64,000 nucleotides of DNA from Breznakiella homolactica. GTDB taxonomy: Bacteria; Spirochaetota; Spirochaetia; Treponematales; Breznakiellaceae. Location: NCBI RefSeq assembly GCF_016616095.2, contig NZ_CP067089.2, positions 3,038,001-3,102,000 on the forward strand, given 5' to 3'. The notes under the pieces were generated by a model. It saw only the letters and a list, made by a program, of their open reading frames with translations. It was not told where the DNA came from and did no database searches. A program made the translations under genes and the position numbers. Position 1 is the stretch's first letter; the number at the start of each line of letters is the position of its first letter. Shown piece after piece: positions 43,901 to 53,236 of this stretch.

Positions 43901-46724
43901 GCAGCCCAACGGTGTGTATAAATACCAGTCGGTGCAGAAGGAATATCCCATTTCATCGGAAAAGGTAACCATCCCCGCCCAGGGGCTGCAGTACAAAATA
44001 CCATCGGATAAGGCCGGGGAATACCAGCTGGTCATCACCGGCCCCGACGAACTCGAATACAACCGCGTCGCGTTTTCCATCGCGGGAACACAAAACATTG
44101 AACGGAGCCTCAACCGGTCCGCGGAACTGGAACTAACCTTAAACCGAAATGACTTCGCCGAAGGCGAAACCATCGAGGTAATGATAAAAGCGCCCTATGA
44201 AGGCGCCGGGCTGATAACCATTGAGCGGGATAAGGTCTACGCCTATAAATGGTTCCAGGGTACCGGGGAAACAACCATGCAGACCATCAGGGTTCCCGCG
44301 GGGCTTGAAGGCAACGGATACGTAAATGTTACCTATGTCCGGTCACAGGATTCCCGGGAAATATTTATGTCCCCCCTGAGCTACGGATCGGTTCCGTTCT
44401 CCGTAAGCAAGGAAAACAGGACCAACCATATCAAACTGACCATTCCCGAAGAGGCAAAGCCGGGCAAAGACTATACCATTAACTATTCATCATCCCGGCG
44501 GGGCAAGATAATTATCTACGCGGTGGACGAAGGCATACTCCAGCTCGCGGGATACCAGACCCCGAATCCCCTGGGTTTCTTCTTCGAAAAACGGGCGCTG
44601 GAGGTAAAAACAGCACAGATCCTTGACCTGATACTGCCCAGGTATTCCATCGTCCGTTCCATGGCGGCCATGGGCGGCGGCGAAGGCTATGAGGAACTGG
44701 GCCGGAATCTCAATCCCTTTAAACGGCGGCAGAACGAGCCGGTGGCGTACTGGTCGGGTATCGTTGATACGGGCCCGGAATCCCGGTCCGTCTCATACCG
44801 GATACCGGATTATTTCAACGGGACTCTCCGGGTAATGGCGGTCTCCGTCTCGGACGATGCCGTGGGCGCCGCCGAAGACCGGTCCCTGATCAGAAGCACC
44901 TTTATTATTTCCCCGAATTCTCCCATGATGGCCGCGCCGGGAGACGAGTTTGAAATCTCCCTGACTGTGACCAATAACCAAAAAGACAGCGACGGACAGG
45001 TTCGTGTGCAGGTCTCTCCCTCCGAACACCTTACCATTGAAGGCAAAAAAGAATTCAACCTCACTATTCCGGAAGGCAAGGATGAAACCATAGCCATCCC
45101 GGTTAAGGCCGCCGGTCCTGTGGGCGCGGCGGAAATTCGTTTTGCCGCCTCCAATAAAGGGGAAACCTCCGAACTGGCTTCTTATATGAGCGTCAGGCCC
45201 CAGGTTCCGTACCGGGTGTCCCTGTACAGCGGGGCTATTAAAAACACCTCCGCGGAAGTCCCCATTGACCGGCAGGTTTACGAGGAATTCCACACCCGGG
45301 ATGTTTCACTGTCGTACCTTCCGGTGGGCATGGCCAAGGGACTCTTCTTCTTCCTGGACAACTTCCCCTACGGCTGCACTGAACAGTTAATCAGCTCCGT
45401 ATTCCCCTTTCTGTATCCGGAATTGTTCCGGGAGCTGGGTTTCACCAAAGACCAGGCTGAAGAAGGATTGAACCGCGTTATTGGGATAATCCAGTCTCGG
45501 CTAAAGGAAGATGGAAGCATCGGCGTATGGACCGCCAACTCGCCGTCGTCTCCCCTGGTAACCGTGTACGCCGCGCATTTTCTGATTGAAGCCAGGGACA
45601 AGGGCTATTACGTTTCGCCGGTGTTTATGAACCAGGTCCTGCAGTCCATCCGGACCATCGCCGGCGGATCGGGAACCTCCATGTACGACCTCGCGAACCG
45701 GGCGTACGCTATCTACGTCATGACCCTCAACGAAACGGTCACCACTTCATTGATAGAAAACCTTAAGCGGGATATTACCAGGAGCAACAAGGACGCGGAA
45801 ACCGATCTGCCCGGCCTGTACCTGGCCGGCAGCTACGCGCTCCTCAAAAAGGATTCCGACGCGGGATCGCTGTTTTCAAAAATAAAATCATCCATGAAGA
45901 AAGACAGCTCCCTGCGTTACTTCGATGACCTTATGTACAGTTCCGTATACCTCAACATGCTGGCGCGGCATTTCCCGCAGCGGCTCCGGGATGTTTCCGA
46001 ATCCCTGTTTACATCCATGGCGCAGCAGCTGGAGCAGCAGTCATACACAACCTTCTCCGCGAGCTACGCCCTGATGGCGGTGGACGCGTATCTCAAAGCG
46101 GTGCCCACCGCGGAGACCGGCAGCTTTACCGTGGTAGAACTTCTTAAGGAAAAACAGACCAGAGCTCTCACGCCGGCGGGAACAAAATTGTTCAGCGTTC
46201 CTTTCTCCGCGGAAGCCCAGGGGATAAAACTGGAAAACAAGGACCGGCTTAACCTGTTCTACCAGATAACCCTGGCGGGATTCGACCTGGAAGCCCCGAA
46301 AACGGAAACCAAAAACGGTATCGAAGTGTACCGGGAATTCCTTAATGAAGCGGGCCAGCCCGTAAATTCGGTCAAAATCGGCGACACGGTTCTGGTAAAG
46401 CTGAACTTCCGGACCCTGAATAACCGGGACATCCACGACGTTGCCCTGGTCGACCTGCTCCCCGCGGGCCTGGAACCGGATATTGAGTCTATCCGCGCGG
46501 CGGGCTCAGGCTCCTCATGGCGGCCGGATTACGTGGACATCCGGGAAGACCGCCTCGTGGTTTTCGGTACCGTAAGACCAAGCATCGGCAGCTTTACCTA
46601 CCGCACCAGGGCTATAAACAGCGGCAACTTTACGGTACCGCCGTTATTCGCCGAAGCCTTATACGACAAAAGCGTATGGGCCATGAGACCCCAGGAGAAC
46701 CTTAGTATCCAGAAAAATGAATAA
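40992..46724 (+). CDS. Bacterial alpha-2-macroglobulin family protein
   Basis: A 1910-residue periplasmic protease trap. Residues about 50-73 are a transmembrane anchor (IAAGVIIVFFGILVGYSFY), so it is held in the inner membrane without a lipobox Cys. Successive MG beta-sandwich domains make up most of the rest. The thioester motif is intact at residues 1462-1465 (CTEQ in YGCTEQL), so it can trap proteases covalently. A GGGAGG box precedes the ATG. Its end overlaps pbpC by eight bases. In other bacteria this A2M-PBP1C pair is thought to protect and repair the cell wall when the envelope is breached. Confidence 0.93.
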   Translation: MAGNSDKEPRNWIHFFLGRYSPPEFIKIAVNRIKTSVFPWIREHSKTIRKTALIAAGVIIVFFGILVGYSFYQSRKPQPIVIRSSVSSPSFILDEQTWEPLVIRFNGSAAELEMIDKEVETGITVNPSIQGTWRWDGDTSLVFTASQPWAIGKKYTVSFGKDFFPSHIKTENSVSFTIDDFELYIGSAEFYIDPENSSIKRVLLTATSNYPMDPATIENSIVIEPQITSSSGQLQKKQYSYTVSYNKTFTAAYIVSEPIGMPAKTVPMKITLQKGVTASGGQGRPAEMRTASVEIPGMTSYVNVQNVSHELIKNSEQLYDQVFILTTQGSIDQEELSKNISVWELPVDRPELPGIKEAKNYRWGSTDEMVPEVLTISRKVELEPIPNELKYNSVNSYKFSAQPGRYLYVKLNNGAQFYGGYFLNDPFGTIFQVRQYPKELAILSEGSILSFTGDKRLSMLTRGVDKVKYTIGRIRPDDINHLVSQTSGDMTNIRFRNYTFNEFNITEQYSESASVVLGSERDIGYFSFDFTRYLETIPSKNLRHGLFIFKVQGENPNSQFSDRRLIMVTDLGFFVKTNTDGTRDVFVQSIATGNPVSGAEVSVLGLNGNVLVSAVTGQDGHVQIPGLQNYRNERAPTVFTVRRGDDLSFMPFSAAGRGLDYSGFETGGIQGAADPKTLRAFLFSDRGIYRPGDEVRIGMVIKSGDWSANLARTPLEYKVTDSRGTEIVNQRISLSREGVEDIRFSTHAWSPTGTYTVSVYVIRDERKEERVFLGSQTVKVEEFLPDTLNVSAVFDPLPRGGWITPSQLNGIVSVRNLFGTPAAGNEVKAQITLAPGHQNFRQYQDYRFQDPFLGKNTFQEFLGTQQTDAEGAAEFELNLQKFEKATYRLSFYAEAFEKGSGRNVSTQTSVYVSPLQWLIGYKPDGSLNYIQRDTTRMVSFIAVNPGLEKTTVPDLTFTLTELRYVSVLVKQPNGVYKYQSVQKEYPISSEKVTIPAQGLQYKIPSDKAGEYQLVITGPDELEYNRVAFSIAGTQNIERSLNRSAELELTLNRNDFAEGETIEVMIKAPYEGAGLITIERDKVYAYKWFQGTGETTMQTIRVPAGLEGNGYVNVTYVRSQDSREIFMSPLSYGSVPFSVSKENRTNHIKLTIPEEAKPGKDYTINYSSSRRGKIIIYAVDEGILQLAGYQTPNPLGFFFEKRALEVKTAQILDLILPRYSIVRSMAAMGGGEGYEELGRNLNPFKRRQNEPVAYWSGIVDTGPESRSVSYRIPDYFNGTLRVMAVSVSDDAVGAAEDRSLIRSTFIISPNSPMMAAPGDEFEISLTVTNNQKDSDGQVRVQVSPSEHLTIEGKKEFNLTIPEGKDETIAIPVKAAGPVGAAEIRFAASNKGETSELASYMSVRPQVPYRVSLYSGAIKNTSAEVPIDRQVYEEFHTRDVSLSYLPVGMAKGLFFFLDNFPYGCTEQLISSVFPFLYPELFRELGFTKDQAEEGLNRVIGIIQSRLKEDGSIGVWTANSPSSPLVTVYAAHFLIEARDKGYYVSPVFMNQVLQSIRTIAGGSGTSMYDLANRAYAIYVMTLNETVTTSLIENLKRDITRSNKDAETDLPGLYLAGSYALLKKDSDAGSLFSKIKSSMKKDSSLRYFDDLMYSSVYLNMLARHFPQRLRDVSESLFTSMAQQLEQQSYTTFSASYALMAVDAYLKAVPTAETGSFTVVELLKEKQTRALTPAGTKLFSVPFSAEAQGIKLENKDRLNLFYQITLAGFDLEAPKTETKNGIEVYREFLNEAGQPVNSVKIGDTVLVKLNFRTLNNRDIHDVALVDLLPAGLEPDIESIRAAGSGSSWRPDYVDIREDRLVVFGTVRPSIGSFTYRTRAINSGNFTVPPLFAEALYDKSVWAMRPQENLSIQKNE

Positions 46725-49068
46725 ACCCCGGAAGATATCGAAAAAAAAACTGGCCGGAGCCGCCGCGGCGGTTCTGGCTTTGTTTCTGCTTTTTCTCGGA
46801 TATAATGTCCTGTTTTTTACGGTCTATAAAGGAATTTCCTTTTCACGGACCTATACCGACAGAAACGGCGCGCTCATGCATATCTTCCTCACCGGGGATG
46901 ATAAATACCGGATCAAAACTTCCCTGGGAGAATTTCCGCCACAGCTTATAGAAGCGGTGCTGCTCCAGGAGGACCGGTATTTTTACGGCCACATGGGAAT
47001 CAACCCTGGAGCCATGCTGCGGGCGGGCTGGGAAACCTATGTAAAAAAAGACCGGAGGATGGGCGCCTCAACTATTACGATGCAGCTTGCCCGGCTAAAA
47101 TACGGACTGCATACCCGTTCCCTGCCGGGAAAAATCAACCAGACCTTCCGGGCGTTATTCCTGGAAATCTGCCTTTCAAAACAGGAAATTCTGGAAGCCT
47201 ATCTCAACCTGGTTCCCTGCGGCGGAAATATCGAAGGATATCCCGCGGCGGCCTGGTATTATTTCCGCAAGGATATAAAAGAGCTGACCCTGGGCGAAAT
47301 TCTGACCCTCGTAGTTATTCCCCAGAATCCCGTCAAACGGGCGCCGCTTAATAAATACGTTTCCCCGGAACTGCTCAGCGCGCGGAAAAAGCTGTACGAA
47401 TCATGGCTGGCGCAGCATCCCGAGGATATACTCCTCAGCACGGAAATGGAAATGGCCCCCGCCATAGAAGCCCGGTTTCCCTACCGGGCGCTCCATTTTA
47501 CGGAATACCTCAATACCCGTTCTCTGCCTCCGGCCGACCGGTACCGGACCAGCATTGATATACAGCTCCAGAATATCTGCGAGCGGGAACTGGAATCCTA
47601 CCTCGTACGGAACCGGAACTGGGGAATCACCAACGGAAGCATCCTGCTGCTTGATTTCACCACAATGGAAGTACTGGCCGCGGTGGGCTCGGCGGATTAT
47701 TACGACGACGCGATCCACGGCCAGGTTAACGGAACCAGCGCGAAACGGTCTCCGGGTTCAACGCTGAAACCGTTTATTTACGCCCTTGCCCTTGAGCAGG
47801 GATTGATCCATCCCGAAAAAATGCTTAAGGACACCCCGGTCGGATTCAACGAATACACCCCGGATAATTATAAAAGTGAATTTAAAGGGCCAGTTAAGGC
47901 CTGGCACGCGTTAACGGACAGCCGCAATATTCCCGCGGTACAGCTGGCCAGGGATCTTGATTCCCCCGATCTCTACGATTTCCTTATATCCGGCGGCATT
48001 ACCGGTCTTAAGGAAAAAGACCATTACGGCTTGTCCGCCGTATTGGGCAGCGCGGACCTTACCATGATGGAGCTGTGTTCTCTGTACGCGGCCCTGGCTA
48101 ACGGCGGCATAAAAAAGGAACTGCGGTTCCTTCCTGATTTTCCCGCGAAGCCGGGGAGCAGCACGGCGGTGCTGAGCCCGGAAGCGGCGTGGATAACCCT
48201 GCGCATGCTGGAACGGAACCCGGCGCCGGACACAACCCATCCGCAGGGCGGCCGAAATATTCCGGTGGCGTATAAAACCGGCACGTCCATCGGTTTCAAA
48301 GACGCCTGGTCCATCGCGGTATTCGGCCGGTACGTCCTCTGCGTCTGGATCGGGAATTTTTCAGGAGAAGGAAACAATGCCTTTATCGGACGGCTCACCG
48401 CCACCCCGCTGCAGTTCAGAATTATCGACGCAGTGCTTGCCGGCTACCAACCCGACGCGCGGGATATGCACCGAGCCCTTCCGCCCCGGACGGTCTCAAG
48501 TGTGCGGGTGTGCGCTGTTTCCGGGGATATCCCCGGAGAAGACTGCTCCCAGACAGTTTCAACCTGGTTTATTCCCGGCACTTCGCCAATAACGAAATGC
48601 CGCATCCACCGGAAAATATACATCGATACGAGAACCGGCTACCGCACCGATGAAACCGAAAGAGATTATATCCGCGCAGAGGTGCGGGAATTCTGGCCCA
48701 CGGATCTCCTGGAAATTTTTAACCAAGCCGGGCTCCCGAGGCTCACCCCTCCGCCGTATCCGCCGGACGAAAATACCCCGGGAACAATAAACAGAGGATT
48801 TCCGCCATCGATTGTCTCACCTCTGTCGAATACCAACTATGTCATACAGCCCGGCAATGACCGGTATAACCGGCTGGTGCTGCTGGCCGGCGCGGACCAG
48901 GACAGCGGGGAACTGTTCTGGTTTGCCAATTCCCTTTTCCTCGGAAGGGCCAAACCGGACGAACGCTTTGTCTGGGCGCCAAGCCCGGGCACATGGGATC
49001 TGACGGTGGTTGATTCCCGGGGAAGATCTTCGGGAACCCGCATACTGGTAACGGAATCCGGGTTATAG
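46717..49068 (+). CDS. pbpC: Penicillin-binding protein 1C
   Basis: A 783-residue bifunctional cell-wall synthase. A signal-anchor helix (AAAVLALFLLFLGYNVLFF) precedes the GT51 glycosyltransferase domain with the catalytic Glu in LQEDRYFYGHMGINP and MGASTITMQLAR. The transpeptidase domain has the Ser-x-x-Lys motif in STLK, the SRN motif (DSRNIPAV) and the KTG motif (YKTGTS). The C-terminal about 90 residues match the beta-rich end typical of PBP1C. It overlaps the A2M gene, as in many bacteria. PBP1C binds some beta-lactams poorly and its role in growth is minor in E. coli. Confidence 0.95.
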   Translation: MNKPRKISKKKLAGAAAAVLALFLLFLGYNVLFFTVYKGISFSRTYTDRNGALMHIFLTGDDKYRIKTSLGEFPPQLIEAVLLQEDRYFYGHMGINPGAMLRAGWETYVKKDRRMGASTITMQLARLKYGLHTRSLPGKINQTFRALFLEICLSKQEILEAYLNLVPCGGNIEGYPAAAWYYFRKDIKELTLGEILTLVVIPQNPVKRAPLNKYVSPELLSARKKLYESWLAQHPEDILLSTEMEMAPAIEARFPYRALHFTEYLNTRSLPPADRYRTSIDIQLQNICERELESYLVRNRNWGITNGSILLLDFTTMEVLAAVGSADYYDDAIHGQVNGTSAKRSPGSTLKPFIYALALEQGLIHPEKMLKDTPVGFNEYTPDNYKSEFKGPVKAWHALTDSRNIPAVQLARDLDSPDLYDFLISGGITGLKEKDHYGLSAVLGSADLTMMELCSLYAALANGGIKKELRFLPDFPAKPGSSTAVLSPEAAWITLRMLERNPAPDTTHPQGGRNIPVAYKTGTSIGFKDAWSIAVFGRYVLCVWIGNFSGEGNNAFIGRLTATPLQFRIIDAVLAGYQPDARDMHRALPPRTVSSVRVCAVSGDIPGEDCSQTVSTWFIPGTSPITKCRIHRKIYIDTRTGYRTDETERDYIRAEVREFWPTDLLEIFNQAGLPRLTPPPYPPDENTPGTINRGFPPSIVSPLSNTNYVIQPGNDRYNRLVLLAGADQDSGELFWFANSLFLGRAKPDERFVWAPSPGTWDLTVVDSRGRSSGTRILVTESGL

Positions 49069-49150
49069 CGGCGTACAGAAACCCCTTCAAAAACTCCGGT
49101 TTTCCCGCCTTCCGTCCGATACTGTAGTCATACATACGCAAGGAGTTCCC

Positions 49151-49651
49151 ATGATACGGAAATTTGCCGGACTGGCAGTGCTGATGATTCTTGTTTCCGC
49201 CGGGCTGTACGCCGCGGACCTCTCCGGCATAAGCCGCCAGAAACCGGTGCACGTCGGTGAAGTATCGGTGCTGGTAAGCAGCGAAGTGGACAGGAACAAT
49301 ACCGGCAGAGCGTTTCTCATATCATTTTATTATGACGGAATCGAAGCGATTAAGGCCATGGTTTCGGAACAGCAGGGCCTCGAACTGGACGATGTCGCCT
49401 TCATCACGGAAATGGAAAACGGCAACCTGGATGTAAGCCTGGATATTGAGGAAAGCCCCGGCCAGGAAACCATGAAGCGGTATACCTGGAGATCGGCGGT
49501 GCCCGCCGATCTCAGGGCATCCATGACCCTCCATTTCGGACTCCGGGAGGACGGTTCCCTGCTGCTGTCGGTGACTGTGGTAAACGACGACAATTCCGAA
49601 GAAGGACCGTCGGAGCTGTCCTTTGACATGCCGCTGTACCTGGAAGGATAA
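49151..49651 (+). CDS. Small secreted protein of unknown function
   Basis: A 166-residue exported protein. The signal peptide covers residues 1-20 (IRKFAGLAVLMILVSAGLYAAD). The mature part has acidic beta-strand segments (LDVSLDIEESPGQE, LLLSVTVVNDDNSEE) and no recognisable motif. AAGGAG precedes the ATG. It follows pbpC by 82 bases on the same strand and might be cotranscribed. No function assigned. Confidence 0.7.
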   Translation: MIRKFAGLAVLMILVSAGLYAADLSGISRQKPVHVGEVSVLVSSEVDRNNTGRAFLISFYYDGIEAIKAMVSEQQGLELDDVAFITEMENGNLDVSLDIEESPGQETMKRYTWRSAVPADLRASMTLHFGLREDGSLLLSVTVVNDDNSEEGPSELSFDMPLYLEG

Positions 49652-49658
49652 GGTCTGC

Positions 49659-51035
49659 TTATCCCTTAAAGGGCATAAGAATCTGGTATACCGGCGATCT
49701 CATATCAATCTTCGCTTCGTTAAATCCGGTCTGGATGTTTTTATATAAATCAGAATAGATAGAAATTAGCACGGCCACGTCCTTGGTGTAGGCGTTTATT
49801 TCATACCTCGCGTAATAATCGTCCAGGGCGGTCTGGTGTACATAGGGTTTGGGTGAAGCCTCGATGTGAGCGGTTTTTTCCGCGGCGGCGATCAGTATTT
49901 CATGTATTTTGGGCCAGGGAACATCGTAGCCCATGGTCACGCTCACATGGATGATTAACCCGTTTTCATTTTCCTCCGAAGAGGTGGTGTAGTTAACCAC
50001 ATCCGATGTGAGGATCATCATATTCGGAAACGTCACGTATTCGTTTTTAAACGTCCGTATCCGGGTCACAATGGCCGACTTTTCAACCACAAATCCCGTT
50101 ATCTCGTTCAGCTTTATCAGGTCCCCGGCTTTAAAGGGGCGCATATAGGTAATGACGATACCGGCGATGACGTTGCCAATGGCTGAGGTCGAACCAAGGG
50201 ATATGATAAGACCCACAAACACCGAAATCCCCTGGAAAACCGGGGAATTCGAACCGGGCAGCAGGGGATAGATAGCCGCCGCCATGAAGGCGTACAAAAA
50301 GATCTTGAGAATATTGAATGTCGGCTGGGCCCAGTCCGCGTAAAACCCCTTTATCACGAGTTTGCCGTTCTGGATCTGGGCCTCGAAAAACTTAAGACTC
50401 CGCAGTATATATCTGGTAATCAGAACAATAATAACTATGGCGAAGAGATTCGGGATGAATTTAAGAATCCCCAGTCCAATGCTTTTCAGGGGAGTAAGGA
50501 TATACCCGAACAATACCGAGGCAAGATTCTTTGTCAGCGGGAAAAGGCTGAAAACGATGGGTATGGTGATGTACAGCTGGAAGATGGTGATAAGGTATTT
50601 CAAAATCCGCAGCAGCAGCAGGACGGCGCTGGTAATCTGGCTGGTATTGAGGATCTGGTACTTCCTGAACATCAGCGGCTTGAAGCGGGTCTGCCCGTAG
50701 CTTTTCAGCTTTTTTCCCAGCCATTTAAAGAACAGCCAGAGCAGCCATATCAGCAGGGCCTGTCCGGCGACTATCGCCGCGGCGATTCCGAGCCGGACGA
50801 TAAAAGTCATTTCCCGGGTATCGCCGGAAACCGTTTCTTCGATATTCTGGGTAATCTCCGCCGCCGCCCCCTGATCGCCGGCGGCCGGTTCCGCTACCGG
50901 AGCAGCAACTGGCCCCGCTTCCGCAGCTGCCGGCTCAGTCACGGCATTGCTCTCCTGGGCGCCGAGAGATCCCGGGAATCCTGACGTCAGCAATATGGAA
51001 CACATGAGAAACAGCAGACATTTTTTTCCATTCAT
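49659..51035 (-). CDS. MscS-family mechanosensitive channel
   Basis: A 458-residue membrane protein. Residues 1-26 are a signal peptide, followed by an Ala/Glu-rich periplasmic linker. Five or so transmembrane helices come next, and the MscS signature SAIGNVIAGIVITYMRPFKAGDLIKL is seen, where the pore helix meets the beta domain, then the C-terminal alpha/beta cage. The channel opens under membrane tension and releases solutes on osmotic downshock. No strong ribosome binding site is visible. It converges with the plus-strand secreted-protein gene. Confidence 0.9.
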   Translation of the reverse strand: MNGKKCLLFLMCSILLTSGFPGSLGAQESNAVTEPAAAEAGPVAAPVAEPAAGDQGAAAEITQNIEETVSGDTREMTFIVRLGIAAAIVAGQALLIWLLWLFFKWLGKKLKSYGQTRFKPLMFRKYQILNTSQITSAVLLLLRILKYLITIFQLYITIPIVFSLFPLTKNLASVLFGYILTPLKSIGLGILKFIPNLFAIVIIVLITRYILRSLKFFEAQIQNGKLVIKGFYADWAQPTFNILKIFLYAFMAAAIYPLLPGSNSPVFQGISVFVGLIISLGSTSAIGNVIAGIVITYMRPFKAGDLIKLNEITGFVVEKSAIVTRIRTFKNEYVTFPNMMILTSDVVNYTTSSEENENGLIIHVSVTMGYDVPWPKIHEILIAAAEKTAHIEASPKPYVHQTALDDYYARYEINAYTKDVAVLISIYSDLYKNIQTGFNEAKIDMRSPVYQILMPFKG

Positions 51036-51255
51036 TTTTAACTGTCCTGTTTTTATATAATCTTAAATTATACAGCAGAACGGGAAATACATCAAAACAG
51101 AAAGGCCCAGAGGAAAGGGAGCCTGTATGTGTTATGAGTTGGGGGGAAGGCTGTAGAAGTAGATTTTATAGAAAAAATAAGTATACGTGATATATTTAGG
51201 ACGTAGGTACTGTATAAACATAGAATAAAAAGTGCCCGACATAGGAGACATGAGT
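51036..51255. other. Spacer before the repeat-rich surface protein
   Basis: AT-rich spacer between divergent genes. It contains TATAAA-like hexamers around 51211-51216 that could be the -10 box for the surface-protein gene. No hairpin of note. Confidence 0.3.
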
Positions 51256-52500
51256 ATGGTTGTTTATTCAAGCGGTTTTTCCATAGCTTCATTCTTTCAC
51301 AGATCTATCGGGACAGCACTTTCAATTCTTTTAGTAACCTTTGCTCTTGCTTTTACAGCCTGTTCCAGCCCAGCAGGCGGAGACAATACCCCACATACCC
51401 ACACCTGGGGTGAATGGACGGAGACAAAAGCCTCCACATGGACAGAGACCGGCGAAGAAACACGGATCTGCGAAATAGACCCCTCCCACATCGAAACACG
51501 CACAATAAATAAGGGCGGCAATGTTCAAACCACCAATGACTGGAATCAAGCCATAGAAATTATCAAAAACGGCGGAAACAACCAGGATTATACCATCACT
51601 GTCAGCGGGACTGTCCCGGTTCCCGGCAGCACCGGCTCTACCTTTGGTTCGGTAGACAAACTGACCGTAACACTAACAGGGGACGGTACGCTGACCCTGA
51701 GCAGCACGGGTAACATGTTCTATATACTAGGAACTTCTCTCACACAAACCCTTGTAATAGACGGCCCGGCCCTTCAGGGACGAAGTGTTAATGACAGCTC
51801 ATTAGTGAAAGTTTCCGATAGCGGTGCGGCACTGGAACTAAAAAGCGGAACCATCTCCGGCAATATGGGAGGCGGTGTGGATGTTAGCTGGAATGGGAAC
51901 TTTACCATGAGCGGCGGAACCATCTCCGGCAATACTGCTAATAATGGCGGCGGTGCGACTCTTGGCGGCGGTGTGTATATTAACACGTATGGAAACTTTA
52001 CCATGAGCGGCGGAACCATCTCAGACAATACCGCTGATCACGGTGGTGGTGTGACTTTGAACAACGCTGCAATTCTCACCATGAATGGCGGAACCATTTC
52101 AGGCAATACTGCTAATGATGGCGGCGGGGGTGTGTCCATGACTAACGCTGCAACCCTCACCATGAATGGTGGAACGATATCCGGCAATACTGCTAACAGC
52201 AGCAATGGCGGCGGTGTGTCCATGAGTAACTCTGCGGTTTTTACCATGAGCGGCGGAACCATAAGTAACAACACTGCTGGCATGAATGGCGGAGGTGTGT
52301 CCATGGCTATCATTTCAACCTTCACTATGAACGGCGGCACGATTTCCGGCAATACTGCTAACAGCAGCAATGGCGGCGGGGTATTTGTGTCTTTTCAGGA
52401 CGAATTTAACGGAACCGCCGCAACCGGTTCTTATCCGAATAGCTGGATTAAAAACAACTTCGCCCCTGCGGGAACCCCTAATCAAGTAGTAGTGCAATAG
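51256..52500 (+). CDS. Repeat-rich surface lipoprotein of the GGTISGNT type
   Basis: A 414-residue protein. The N-terminus has a signal peptide ending in LAFTACSSP, so a lipoprotein Cys is likely near residue 36. A segment with HTWGEWTETKASTWTETGEE follows, of a kind common in treponemal surface proteins. From about residue 195 to 375 there are seven copies of a 26-34 residue unit with the core FTMSGGTISGNTA and a Gly-rich linker. They form a right-handed beta-helix as in chlamydial Pmp-type and adhesin proteins. The ATG at 51256 has GGAG eight bases upstream. A strong terminator follows. Surface exposure and adhesion are inferred. Confidence 0.8.
   Translation: MVVYSSGFSIASFFHRSIGTALSILLVTFALAFTACSSPAGGDNTPHTHTWGEWTETKASTWTETGEETRICEIDPSHIETRTINKGGNVQTTNDWNQAIEIIKNGGNNQDYTITVSGTVPVPGSTGSTFGSVDKLTVTLTGDGTLTLSSTGNMFYILGTSLTQTLVIDGPALQGRSVNDSSLVKVSDSGAALELKSGTISGNMGGGVDVSWNGNFTMSGGTISGNTANNGGGATLGGGVYINTYGNFTMSGGTISDNTADHGGGVTLNNAAILTMNGGTISGNTANDGGGGVSMTNAATLTMNGGTISGNTANSSNGGGVSMSNSAVFTMSGGTISNNTAGMNGGGVSMAIISTFTMNGGTISGNTANSSNGGGVFVSFQDEFNGTAATGSYPNSWIKNNFAPAGTPNQVVVQ
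51840..52385 (+). repeat. Tandem GGTISGNT-coding repeats
   Basis: Seven similar units of about 78-100 bases, each coding a MSGGTISGNTA core followed by a Gly-rich linker. Neighbouring units share long stretches of identical codons, so copy number may change by recombination. Confidence 0.75.
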
Positions 52501-52527
52501 TAATGTTAAAAAGCGGCAGTATTATAC

Positions 52528-52554
52528 CGCCCTGTGTAACGCGGGGCGTTTTTT
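52528..52554 (+). terminator. Intrinsic terminator after the repeat-rich surface protein
   Basis: A seven-pair stem (CGCCCTG pairing with CGGGGCG, one G-T pair) with a 7-base loop, followed by six T, 28 bases after the stop codon. Confidence 0.75.
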
Positions 52555-52618
52555 ATCGCTGAACCGGCAGGCGGCCCGGATTTTACTGTAACCATAAACG
52601 TGATACCATGTATCTGAG

Positions 52619-53077
52619 TTAATTTTTCCTGAATCCGATTTTTTCATATAATTTTTCAGCGGGAATGTTGCCTTCCAAAATATCCAGCTCAGCTGTTTTA
52701 TATCCGTTATCAAAAATAGTATTCACCGCGTATTTTATCAATTGTTCGCCGTATCCTTTTCTCTGATATTTTTTCAAAACAGATAATGATGAAATATAAT
52801 TTTTCACCCAAAGAATACTGCCGATAATTTCCTCTTTATCAAATAAAAAATAAAATGTTTTTGTATGTTCAGAAAAATAACGCTTAATAGTTTCCAATTC
52901 TTTTTTGCCGCTGTCACTAAGTTTATACGGCAGGATATTATTTCGTTTTCTTAATTCAAAAAACAATTCTGATTCCATTTCAATTTCTATCTGAAAATAC
53001 TCCTGTTTATATTGTACCGGAGTAATAAAAACATCAGTAAACTTCGGACCGTCATAAAAATATTTTATGTCGCTCAT
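52619..53077 (-). CDS. GNAT-family N-acetyltransferase
   Basis: A 152-residue single-domain GNAT enzyme. The acetyl-CoA-binding region is LSVLKKYQRKGYGEQLIKYAV (pattern Q/R-x-x-G-x-G) and the terminal LYEKIGFRKN is the common last strand. Substrate unknown. It stands out by its AT-rich codons (many AAA, TTT and AAT), unlike the GC-rich neighbours, and no other gene in the window reads like it; recent acquisition is possible. No strong ribosome binding site. Confidence 0.85.
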   Translation of the reverse strand: MSDIKYFYDGPKFTDVFITPVQYKQEYFQIEIEMESELFFELRKRNNILPYKLSDSGKKELETIKRYFSEHTKTFYFLFDKEEIIGSILWVKNYISSLSVLKKYQRKGYGEQLIKYAVNTIFDNGYKTAELDILEGNIPAEKLYEKIGFRKN

Positions 53078-53236
53078 TTTATTTTTTCTCCCGCGGTTTA
53101 CATAGTTTTTTATAATCCCTATTGTATCAAAATATAAATAACAATCCGGATACGCGCCTGAAGCATTCTATATTTACCATTCTTTTCCGGCTAGATCCCA
53201 AAAGGCAATACGGCTCCGCGTTTTCAATGGCTCTTT

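Noticed and set aside
51840..52385. Repeats read as a CRISPR array
   Set aside because: Units are coding, in frame, vary in length and contain no unique spacers.
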